Shown here: positions 8,835 to 15,560 of the stretch, in pieces
Numbering within the stretch: the first letter of the stretch is position 1
How the letters are laid out: every line of letters begins with the position of its first letter
Assembly (NCBI GenBank): GCA_040877875.1
Contig: JBBDNC010000129.1
Coordinates: 1-17,457, forward strand
Reading direction: 5' to 3'
Length of the DNA stretch: 17,457 bases
Source: JBBDNC01 sp040877875
GTDB lineage: Bacteria; Bacteroidota; Rhodothermia; Balneolales; Balneolaceae
Program-made: the position numbers and the translations under genes
The notes under the pieces: generated by a model
The model's database searches: none
What the model saw: only the letters and a program-made list of their open reading frames with translations
What the model was told of the DNA's origin: nothing

Positions 8835-9226
8835 TCTGAATAGTTTTTGAGGATGATACCTAAAATCAGATATGATGAAAAATAACTTCTTATGATGACA
8901 AACCCTGTCACCTTTAAAAGGGGTTGAAAACAGATCCAAAAAGAATTCACTGATTCATAATCTTTATTTTTTGAATTTACCTTACTTTCCATTACATACA
9001 ATAGAATCATTTTCAGAACACGGGTAACGGTCGGACTCAACCGTCCCGGTTGTGGAATACCGGGTTTACCGGATAATATTTTTTTCACTTTCATGGGGTC
9101 CCCCTGCTTGGTTCGATCGGGCAGTTAATCTGACTCAACCTTTTATTCCCCTGTAGTAAGTGGCAAGATTCTGCTGACTCCTGTATTCGACAATCTTTAC
9201 TCAAATCAATTAAAATATAAATTTCA
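8835..9226. other. Divergent intergenic region between recC and thioesterase
   Basis: This is 392 nt between two divergently oriented genes, so it should hold promoters for both. I cannot identify either promoter with confidence. It contains a cluster of overlapping GC-rich inverted repeats (9021-9072), a seven-T run at 9079-9085, and GGGGTCCCC near 9095. A minus-strand 103-codon frame (9094-8783) crosses into recC, with a purine-rich SD-like stretch upstream, but its protein resembles nothing I know and it is not called as a gene. The region looks like leader or regulatory sequence rather than a decayed gene. Confidence 0.5.
9021..9072. repeat. Overlapping GC-rich inverted repeats in the recC leader
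   Basis: Three stems share bases. Stem B has arms CGGG-TA-ACGGT (9021-9031) and ACCGTCCCG (9040-9048), giving nine base pairs with a TA bulge around an 8-nt loop. Stem A has arms CCCGGT (9045-9050) and ACCGGG (9059-9064), six perfect pairs around an 8-nt loop. Stem C pairs CCGG (9060-9063) with CCGG (9069-9072). Stems A and B both need CCCG at 9045-9048, so they exclude each other. On the plus strand seven T begin 6 nt after stem C. It could be a leader structure, a REP-like element, or a weak terminator of plus-strand (recC-antisense) transcription. Confidence 0.5.
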
Positions 9227-9619
9227 ATGCCTGACAAATTTCCTCAAATGCGATTTTTTAGTCGCAAAATCGTAAAGCCTCAAGATATGAATGCTCATGG
9301 TACCCTGTTCGGGGGAACCGTATTGGCATGGATCGATGAGGAAGCCGCTATCTATGTTACGTGTCAACTCGGAAGAGGAAACGTAGTAACCAAATACATG
9401 ACTGAAATTGATTTTGTAAGTTCTGCCAAACTGGGCGATATCATTGAAATCGGCATGGAAACCGTTGATTTCGGACGAACATCCATAACCGTTAAATGCG
9501 AAGTCCGGCAAAAGTTCTCACGCAATACCATTATCAAGATTGACAAAATCGTGTTTGTTCATCTTGATGACGAAGGCAAGCCGAAGCCGCACGGCCTCAG
9601 GGAACCGGCTAATTTATAA
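9227..9619 (+). CDS. Acyl-CoA thioesterase, hotdog fold (YciA/ACOT-like)
   Basis: This 130-aa protein has the single-hotdog signature of acyl-CoA thioester hydrolases. It contains NAHGTLFGGTVLAWIDEEAA at 22-41, in which the Gly-Gly pair begins the central helix and N22 and D37/E38 are the likely catalytic residues. It also has TEIDFVSSAKLGDIIEI at about 59-75, the usual strand pair of the family. Such enzymes hydrolyse acyl-CoA to free acid and CoA in the cytoplasm, usually as hexamers. Chain-length preference cannot be read from sequence. The ATG at 9227 has no clear SD, and A/T-rich sequence precedes it. It is transcribed divergently from recC. The next gene begins 167 nt downstream, so shared transcription is possible but not evident. 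Confidence 0.87.
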   Translation: MPDKFPQMRFFSRKIVKPQDMNAHGTLFGGTVLAWIDEEAAIYVTCQLGRGNVVTKYMTEIDFVSSAKLGDIIEIGMETVDFGRTSITVKCEVRQKFSRNTIIKIDKIVFVHLDDEGKPKPHGLREPANL

Positions 9620-9681
9620 AAAATACGTCGACTGCATGATATGAAATGCTGAGACAGATGACAGAAGATTTGAATGCATTG

Positions 9682-9696
9682 GGTTAAAGGTTAACC
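9682..9696. repeat. Perfect short palindrome GGTTAA-AGG-TTAACC
   Basis: Six-base arms surround a three-base loop in the gap between the thioesterase and Hpt genes. The GC-rich stretch just downstream also contains GGCA-GTC-TGCC. No T-run follows, so it is not an intrinsic terminator. It could be an operator for the Hpt gene or chance. Confidence 0.35.
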
Positions 9697-9786
9697 ACCG
9701 GCGGCAGTCTGCCTGGCCGCTATTAGACTCTGGCCGTTTACGATTGTTCCAACAGGAGATAAATATTAATAAGAATAGAAACGTTT

Positions 9787-10143
9787 ATGGATAGCGATCA
9801 ATTTATACTTATTGACAAAAAGGTTGTATCGGATATGCTTTTCGGAGAAGATAAATATATTGCCGAATTTGCTGAAGCTTCCATTCAGTCTTTCAACGAA
9901 TTTTCAAAAAATTATCGTAAATATTTGATACAAAGAGATCTTAAAAACTTTCGACGAGCCGGTCACAAGATTAAACCGGTAGCCCAAATGCTACACCTGA
10001 ACCAGATCCTGGAAGAATATGAAAATGCCAAAAAAATGCTTAAAAATGAATCGCCGGAAAAAAAATTACAAAATTCAGCAAACAGGATTACCCGAATTTG
10101 TGACCAGGTGATTCAGGATTTCAAACTTATGCAAAAGATATAA
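9787..10143 (+). CDS. Stand-alone Hpt-domain phosphotransfer protein
   Basis: This 118-aa, mostly helical, soluble protein has the histidine-phosphotransfer (Hpt) helix RRAGHKIKPVAQML, with H60 the probable phosphorylated histidine and K63 at the usual +3 position. Position +4 is Pro64 instead of the common Gly, a variant I associate with Bacteroidota-type Hpt domains. The domain would accept phosphate from a receiver and pass it to another receiver in a phosphorelay; it has no kinase activity. No kinase or separate receiver gene is adjacent. The nearest receiver is in the 13757-14893 protein, about 3.6 kb away on the opposite strand. An AGGAG at about 9754 is roughly 30 nt from the ATG, too far to be its SD, and a stop at 9760 prevents a longer N-terminus. 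galE follows after 44 nt. Confidence 0.75.
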   Translation: MDSDQFILIDKKVVSDMLFGEDKYIAEFAEASIQSFNEFSKNYRKYLIQRDLKNFRRAGHKIKPVAQMLHLNQILEEYENAKKMLKNESPEKKLQNSANRITRICDQVIQDFKLMQKI

Positions 10144-10187
10144 ACCGGGATTGAGCAGAAGGATTAATGAATTAACGACAGACATTC

Positions 10188-11195
10188 ATGAAAATACTTG
10201 TGACAGGAGGAACAGGCTATATCGGAAGTCATACCGTATTGGAATTATTGAATGCCGGATATGAGATTGTTGTCATAGACAATTTACGAAACAGCAAGAG
10301 GGAATCACTCGATCGGGTGGCTAAACTTGCCGGGAAGGAACCGTTATTTTATCAAGTGGATCTTCTGGATCCCGGAGGATTAAAATCTCTGTTCGATCAA
10401 CATACATTCGATGCGGTGATCCATTTTGCCGGATTGAAAGCCGTAGGAGAATCCGTTCAAAAACCTCTTCTTTATTACCAGAATAATATTACAGGTACGG
10501 CAAACCTCTGTGAAGTTATGAGTGAATTCGGTGTAATGGATATCGTATTCAGTTCATCCGCAACGGTTTACGGTGATCCCGATACGGTCCCCATTCGTGA
10601 AGATTTTCCATTGTCCGCGACCAATCCATACGGCAGAAGCAAACTCACCATTGAATACATGTTGAAAGATCTCCACAGAGCCGATTCCCACTGGAATGTC
10701 ACCCTGCTTCGTTATTTCAACCCCGTGGGCGCCCACGAAAGCGGGGAAATCGGGGAAGATCCCTCGGGAATTCCCAATAATCTAATGCCGTATGTGGCCC
10801 AGGTAGCCATCGGCAAACTCGACAGACTCCAAATCTTCGGAAATGATTATCCGACAGTCGACGGTACCGGTGTTCGGGATTATATCCATGTTACGGATCT
10901 TGCCGCCGGGCATGTAAAAGCCCTTGAAAACCTTGCGGAACCATCCGCTGTCTCAATCTTTAACCTGGGAACAGGCAGCGGCTATTCCGTACTCGAAGTC
11001 GTCCGCGCCTTCGAAAAAGCTTCCGGCAGAAAAATCCCCTATACCTTTACGGATCGACGGCCCGGGGATGTGGCTGAATGTTATGCCGATCCTTCCAAAG
11101 CGGAAGACGAACTGGGATGGAAAGCAGAAAAAAACCTGTTGGACATGTGTCGGGATACATGGAGGTGGCAATCCGAAAATCCGGACGGATATTAA
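10188..11195 (+). CDS. galE: UDP-glucose 4-epimerase
   Basis: GalE interconverts UDP-glucose and UDP-galactose using bound NAD+, feeding the Leloir pathway and polysaccharide precursors. The 335-aa length is typical. It shows the Rossmann dinucleotide motif GGTGYIGSH at 7-15, DNL at 31-33, HFAGLKAVGES at 79-89, the catalytic SSSATVYG (S124) and YGRSK (Y148, K152), matching E. coli S124, Y149 and K153. Later come RYFNPVGAH, GTGVRDYIHVTDLA and RRPGDVAECYADP, which are near-universal in GalE. Other SDR-family epimerases are possible but these motifs favour GalE. It lies 44 nt after the Hpt gene and may be co-transcribed with it. It converges on the M42 peptidase with only 37 nt between the stops and no visible terminator. 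Confidence 0.93.
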   Translation: MKILVTGGTGYIGSHTVLELLNAGYEIVVIDNLRNSKRESLDRVAKLAGKEPLFYQVDLLDPGGLKSLFDQHTFDAVIHFAGLKAVGESVQKPLLYYQNNITGTANLCEVMSEFGVMDIVFSSSATVYGDPDTVPIREDFPLSATNPYGRSKLTIEYMLKDLHRADSHWNVTLLRYFNPVGAHESGEIGEDPSGIPNNLMPYVAQVAIGKLDRLQIFGNDYPTVDGTGVRDYIHVTDLAAGHVKALENLAEPSAVSIFNLGTGSGYSVLEVVRAFEKASGRKIPYTFTDRRPGDVAECYADPSKAEDELGWKAEKNLLDMCRDTWRWQSENPDGY

Positions 11196-11232
11196 GGATA
11201 TCTGTTCGTGCGCTCTCTCATTCATCCTTTAC

Positions 11233-12318
11233 TCAGGAGTCATTTACGACGCTAAACGAATGATCCGGCTTCATCGCCAGTACCGTTTCGGTCATAAGCT
11301 CTATCAAGGCATTCAAATCGGCCATAGAAGCTGTTTCAACCGGTGAATGCATGTATCTGAGCGGGAGTGAAATGAGGGCACTTGGAATCCCGGTTCTCTG
11401 ATAGAATATACTGTCCGTATCCGTACCTGTACGGACACTTGTAGCCTCGTGTTGTACTTCAATTTTTTTATTCCGGGCAACCTCTTCAATCAGCTCAACG
11501 ATTTTAACATGATTGGCACCTCCGTGCTGCACGGTTGGGCCTTTTCCCAGTTTAACCTGGCCGTACTCGCGTTGATCGATCCCGGGGGTATCCGTTGCGT
11601 GTGTTACATCTGTGACAAGGGCTGCATCCGGCATATGCCGGTAACTCATCATACGGGCACCATATCCGCCTACTTCTTCCTGGACGGAATTCAGTGCAAT
11701 TACATTTACCTTCAATTCGCTTCTTCGCTCCCGTAAATTCTTGATAGCCTGAGCGATCACAAAACCGCCGATTCGGTTATCCAGGGCTCTTGCCGTTAAG
11801 ACCCGGTCATTCAGCATCTTTAAATTCTCTGTATAAGTAACCGGGTCGCCTACCTCAACCACTTCAAGTGCCTCGTCTTTCGAAGAGACACCTATATCCA
11901 CATATATGTCTTTCCAGGACGGCTGTTTGCCACCCCCGTTTTTCTTATCCTGCAGATGGATGGCAGTATTTCCGGTTACTCCTGTGACCCGACCGTGTTT
12001 GGAATGGATAACTACCCGTTTAGCCCTGGCGATGGTCGAATCACTTCCGCCCAGTTTATTTAAGTAGATAAATCCTTCGTCCGTGATATGTTGGACTACC
12101 ATACCGATCTCATCAGCGTGGGCTTCCAGCATGACCGTCATGACATCTGTGTTGGTTTCCAGCCTGGCAACGGAAGATCCGTACGCATCGGATTCAACCT
12201 TGTCAGAATATTTTTTTAAATAGGAAGTCCATATTTTTTGCCCCTCGGCTTCATACCCGACCGGGCTTGGGGTGGATAGTAATTCTTCAAGAAAAGACTG
12301 CGTTTCAGATTCGAACAT
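11233..12318 (-). CDS. M42-family metallo-aminopeptidase
   Basis: This 361-aa protein has the full di-metal ligand set of M42 peptidases (tetrahedral/glutamyl aminopeptidase, FrvX, CelM-like): AHADEIGM (H67, D69), ALDNRIGG (D180), VQEEVGG (general base E214, metal ligand E215), VTDVTHATDTPG (D237) and RYMHSPVE (H324). These cytoplasmic enzymes form dodecameric tetrahedra that trim short peptides. The older annotation of some members as endoglucanase (CelM) or deblocking peptidase is not distinguishable here. The ATG at 12318 has no strong SD. The gene is divergent from the HD phosphohydrolase, with a 129-nt shared upstream region, and convergent with galE. Confidence 0.92.
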   Translation of the reverse strand: MFESETQSFLEELLSTPSPVGYEAEGQKIWTSYLKKYSDKVESDAYGSSVARLETNTDVMTVMLEAHADEIGMVVQHITDEGFIYLNKLGGSDSTIARAKRVVIHSKHGRVTGVTGNTAIHLQDKKNGGGKQPSWKDIYVDIGVSSKDEALEVVEVGDPVTYTENLKMLNDRVLTARALDNRIGGFVIAQAIKNLRERRSELKVNVIALNSVQEEVGGYGARMMSYRHMPDAALVTDVTHATDTPGIDQREYGQVKLGKGPTVQHGGANHVKIVELIEEVARNKKIEVQHEATSVRTGTDTDSIFYQRTGIPSALISLPLRYMHSPVETASMADLNALIELMTETVLAMKPDHSFSVVNDS

Positions 12319-12447
12319 ATTGAAAAGATGAATCAGGATTAAATTTAAAGGGCGTAATATAAAGAAGGAGAATCTATTGTTCTATTCATTTCATATTCTC
12401 ACTTTTATTTATAGTTCAAACCCCTCATCTTTGGACAAAAATAGAAT

Positions 12448-13704
12448 ATGGATAAGAGCACTCAGTACAAAATCTTTAATGATCCGATTCATGGATTTAT
12501 TACCGTTCCCAAAGGAAATATCCTGAAGCTGATCGATCATCCCTTTGTACAACGTTTGCGTCGAATACGTCAGCTTGGATTGGGTTATCTTGTATTTCCC
12601 GCTGCAGAACACTCGAGGTTTTCTCATGCCCTGGGGGCACTTGAGCTGGGACAAAGGGTTTTGAAAAATCTAAAGGAGAAAGACACGACCATCAGCGATG
12701 CGGAGGTGGAAGGAACCCTCCTTGCCATTTTGTTGCATGACATTGGCCATGGTCCGCTTTCCCATACTCTCGAACATACACTGATCAGGGATTTTAACCA
12801 TGAAATGATGAGTTTGGCAATCATGCGGGAACTCAATCGCCAGTTTAACGGAGCCTTGCAGACAGCAATTGACATTTTCACAGACCAGTATCCCAAAAAA
12901 TTCCTGCATCAGTTAATTTCATCACAACTTGATATCGACCGGCTCGATTATCTGAAGAGAGACAGTTTTTTTACGGGAGTTTCCGAAGGATCCGTGGGGA
13001 TCAATCGTATTTTAAAAACCATGAGGGTCTTCAAGGGAAATGTCGTCATTGAAAAAAAAGGAATTTATGCCGTTGAGAATTATATTCTCTCCCGTCGTCT
13101 TATGTACATGCAGGTTTATCTTCATAAAACGGTATTATCTGCTGATTGTCTCCTGAAAATGATTTTCAAAAGGGTAAATCAACTTCTTGATGAAAAGGAA
13201 GAGTTATATCAGCCTTCCCCCGCTTTAAAATATTTCCTGGATGAGCGTCCGTCGGCAAGAAAAACGATTACCCGGGAAATGATTGACATGTATACCTCCC
13301 TTGACGACCACGATATCTTTTTGAGTATCAAGTACTGGAGTTGTTCAAAAGATCCTGTACTGGCGGATTTGAGCGGACGATTTCTGAATCGAACTCTGTT
13401 CAGGACTACTTTTTTAGAAAAGAAACCCTCCAAAAAGAAAATCAGCAATATACATGAACAGACCAAAAGAGTCCTGAAGAAGCTCGGATTACCGGATGAT
13501 GATCGGACAGCTTCCTACTACTACCACTCAGATCAAAGCTATAGTGAAGCATACAAGTATGAAAATGAGGGAATCTGGATACTGGAGAATGGAAACCAGG
13601 CAATCGAATTTTCAAAAGCAGCCGATACGAAAAGTATCATTGCCCTCACTCAGCCGGTTGTCAAACCTTACATCGTACACTTGAAAGAAGTTAAGATGAA
13701 GTGA
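12448..13704 (+). CDS. HD-domain phosphohydrolase (SAMHD1/dGTPase-like)
   Basis: This 418-aa protein opens with the family signature NDPIHGFITVP (11-21), then VQRLRRIRQLGLGYLVFPAAEHSRFSHALG, with only the key residues named here: H60 is the first metal ligand. LLHDIGHGPLSH gives H97/D98 and H106, and SSQLDIDRLDYLKRDS (158-173) supplies the last Asp. This is the COG1078 type related to human SAMHD1 and bacterial dNTP triphosphohydrolases, so a nucleotide-cleaving role is likely, but the substrate is not fixed by sequence. The region past about residue 220 is family-like but poorly recognisable. The ATG at 12448 has only an A/T-rich leader. It lies divergent from the M42 peptidase and converges on the sensor gene with a 52-nt gap. 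Confidence 0.88.
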   Translation: MDKSTQYKIFNDPIHGFITVPKGNILKLIDHPFVQRLRRIRQLGLGYLVFPAAEHSRFSHALGALELGQRVLKNLKEKDTTISDAEVEGTLLAILLHDIGHGPLSHTLEHTLIRDFNHEMMSLAIMRELNRQFNGALQTAIDIFTDQYPKKFLHQLISSQLDIDRLDYLKRDSFFTGVSEGSVGINRILKTMRVFKGNVVIEKKGIYAVENYILSRRLMYMQVYLHKTVLSADCLLKMIFKRVNQLLDEKEELYQPSPALKYFLDERPSARKTITREMIDMYTSLDDHDIFLSIKYWSCSKDPVLADLSGRFLNRTLFRTTFLEKKPSKKKISNIHEQTKRVLKKLGLPDDDRTASYYYHSDQSYSEAYKYENEGIWILENGNQAIEFSKAADTKSIIALTQPVVKPYIVHLKEVKMK

Positions 13705-13756
13705 GGCGAAAAAAAGCAGAGTGAATCATAAACAACAACCGGCCAGGCCTCCCGGC

Positions 13757-14893
13757 TCAGGCACTTATCATTTCAATCAGGTCTTCTTCCTTGAATGGTT
13801 TTTGTAAATAGCCGTTAAACCCGGCATTGATAAGCTTTTCCCTGTTTCCACGGCGGCTATTTGCCGTAACAGCAATCACAGGCAATTCCGATAAGCGATC
13901 GTCGTAAGACCGAATAATTTCAAGGGTTTCAAGTCCGTCCATGACCGGCATCATAATATCCATTAGAACAAGATCCGGACAGTCCAGGATAATTCTGTCA
14001 AGGGCTTCCTTTCCGTTTTGTGCCTCGATCAATTGATAGCCATGCCTTTCAAGCATAATGCGAAGAAAGGTTCGATTGATGGACACATCATCCACAATCA
14101 ATATTTTCTCAATCCCGCAGGTTTTTTTATCCTGGACAGACACCGGCAATGTCCCGTTTTCCTGAATCTCATCTTTCTCATCCAAAAGCACATTTATCTG
14201 ATTCAGCAGCCTGAAACTGTTTTCTGAAATGGTATTGAGATATTTTTTCTGGTCTTTGCTTAGCCCACTTTCTCCCATCATTAACTGACAGTATCCTAAA
14301 ATGGAATTCAGCGGGGTTTTAAGATTATGGGACATTTTTTCAATTCTTGCAGCAGAATCTGATTCTCCTTTGAGGTCAAGCCCGATAGCTTCGCCATGAC
14401 TATCCGGCTCAGGTTCAATAAGCAGCAGATTCCCTACCTTTTTATATGAATCGGTTACAATAGGATGGACAAAGAGATATTGACGTTCTTTCTTTCCACC
14501 AGGTAATGAAATTGGAAACGACATGTTTTGACGGGAATCCAGACTTTCAAGAAAATCATCGGGAAGGTCGGTTAACTTAATATTCTTACCCCTGATTTGA
14601 TGGATGGAAATATTAAACAGGTCGAGAAATTTTTGATTGGCAAAATTTACGACCTCGTGATTATCCAGGATTAAAATGGCACTCGGGGTATAAGTGGATA
14701 TTGCTTCCAGGCAAGCTCGAATGCTTTTTTCTCCAATAGGTGAAGACAATCTTTTTTTCAGCCTTAAAAATTGAAACAGATTGAGTGCAAATAGCAGAAC
14801 AATGATTATAAAGGCGAAGATCACCAACGGTTCGGATAAAAGACCCTCAAGATAGGTCCCGTTAATCCAATCAGATTGATATGCAAAATTCAT
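13757..14893 (-). CDS. Membrane PAS-DHp-receiver protein lacking HATPase
   Basis: This protein of about 378 aa has an unusual domain order. Numbering counts from a TTG three codons before the ATG. One transmembrane helix (about 25-48) is followed by a PAS-like domain (about 65-165), a DHp/HisKA hairpin whose H-box SHNLKTPLNSI carries H192 and whose second helix ends at about 243, then a short linker and a complete receiver: D271/D272, phosphoacceptor D315 in LVLMDIMMPVMDG, T346 and K368. The HATPase_c domain (N, G1 and G2 boxes) expected after the DHp is absent; only about 20 residues lie between. The ORF is unbroken, so this is not a frameshift. It probably cannot autophosphorylate and would receive phosphate from another kinase, or act as a dominant relay or decoy. 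The ATG at 14893 has no clear SD. Confidence 0.87.
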   Translation of the reverse strand: MNFAYQSDWINGTYLEGLLSEPLVIFAFIIIVLLFALNLFQFLRLKKRLSSPIGEKSIRACLEAISTYTPSAILILDNHEVVNFANQKFLDLFNISIHQIRGKNIKLTDLPDDFLESLDSRQNMSFPISLPGGKKERQYLFVHPIVTDSYKKVGNLLLIEPEPDSHGEAIGLDLKGESDSAARIEKMSHNLKTPLNSILGYCQLMMGESGLSKDQKKYLNTISENSFRLLNQINVLLDEKDEIQENGTLPVSVQDKKTCGIEKILIVDDVSINRTFLRIMLERHGYQLIEAQNGKEALDRIILDCPDLVLMDIMMPVMDGLETLEIIRSYDDRLSELPVIAVTANSRRGNREKLINAGFNGYLQKPFKEEDLIEMISA

Positions 14894-14965
14894 TGACAGC
14901 AAAATTCGAAGCTAAGTTTACTTCATTCAAAGAGTTACAATAATTTAACTCAAGCATATTTCTAC

Positions 14966-14991
14966 TTGAAAATAATTGAAATCAATTGAAA
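14966..14991. repeat. Three TTGAAA repeats with exact 10-bp spacing
   Basis: TTGAAA occurs at 14966, 14976 and 14986 on the plus strand, read as TTTCAA on the strand of the sensor gene and ending about 73 nt before its ATG. A spacing of one helical turn puts the repeats on the same DNA face. This could be a multimeric regulator site or a bent A/T-rich upstream element, but short A/T-rich repeats also arise by chance. Confidence 0.4.
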
Positions 14992-15065
14992 AAGGCTATT
15001 AATCTTTTATAATGAACAGCATAAATAAGGCCAAAAGAGGTATATTTAAAGATAATTAGAAAATT

Positions 15066-15560
15066 CTAAACTTCAGCTATTGGGTTTTTTCTTTTGTAGA
15101 GCACAAAACTATATTTCGGTTTGTCTTCTCTTTGAATTTCTTCCCAAACCGTACCGATTTGATGACGATATTCAGGAAAATAGGTATCTCCTTCATACTC
15201 CTGATGAATTTCAGTAATATAGAGCAGGTCTGCTGAATCGATCATCTGATGATAGACTTCTCCCCCTCCGATTATAAAAATCAAATTCTCACCGGCCGTA
15301 TGCTTCAGGGTTTCTTCTATAGAGCTGCAGGTGATGACCTCTTTTTCAGGGTAGGATTTACTTTTTGTCAGAACGATATTTTTACGTCCGGGCAGAGGCT
15401 TTTTTCCGATTTCTTCAAAAACCCCTCTTCCCATAATGACCGGGTGTCCCTGGGTCTTTCTTTTAAAATATCTCATATCCTCCTTGTAATACCAGGGGAG
15501 TTCTCCATTTGCACCGATCACCAAGTTCGGATCATGCGCCGCAATGATTGCAAGAGTCAT
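15066..15560 (-). CDS. folA: Dihydrofolate reductase
   Basis: FolA reduces dihydrofolate to tetrahydrofolate with NADPH, regenerating the cofactor oxidised by thymidylate synthase. The 164 aa are typical. Visible motifs are VIGANGELPW (14-23), KEDMRYFKR with D28, equivalent to the catalytic D27 of E. coli, VIMGRGVFEEIG, LPGRKNIVLT and the NADPH-binding IIGGGEVYHQM, then EGDTYFPE. Its ATG overlaps the thyA stop in an ATGA, so translation is probably coupled to thyA. No clear terminator hairpin follows the TAG; the next 172 nt are A/T-rich up to the sensor gene start. Confidence 0.96.
   Translation of the reverse strand: MTLAIIAAHDPNLVIGANGELPWYYKEDMRYFKRKTQGHPVIMGRGVFEEIGKKPLPGRKNIVLTKSKSYPEKEVITCSSIEETLKHTAGENLIFIIGGGEVYHQMIDSADLLYITEIHQEYEGDTYFPEYRHQIGTVWEEIQREDKPKYSFVLYKRKNPIAEV

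Noticed and set aside
8835..8939. N-terminal 35-residue extension of RecC from a TTG
   Set aside because: The conserved RecC opening begins just after the ATG at 8834, and the extension has no family similarity.
8783..9094. Minus-strand 103-codon frame upstream of and overlapping recC, with an SD-like AGGGGG before its ATG
   Set aside because: It overlaps the recC start by about 50 nt, resembles no family I know, has low-complexity composition, and passes through the inverted-repeat cluster. Kept as leader sequence unless conservation shows otherwise.
9187..9216. TCGACA...TAAAAT as a promoter for the thioesterase gene
   Set aside because: The spacer is 18 bp and the -35 match is poor. It would start transcription only a few nt before the ATG, and A/T-rich matches of this quality are common by chance.
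12368..12400. GAGAAT...ATTCTC inverted repeat between the divergent M42 and HD genes as an operator
   Set aside because: Six-base arms with a 21-nt spacer in A/T-rich DNA are expected by chance, and no further support was seen.
13705..13756. GC-rich CCGGCCAGGCCTCCCGG between the convergent HD and sensor genes as a bidirectional terminator
   Set aside because: The arms pair over only four bases and there is no adjacent T-run on either strand.
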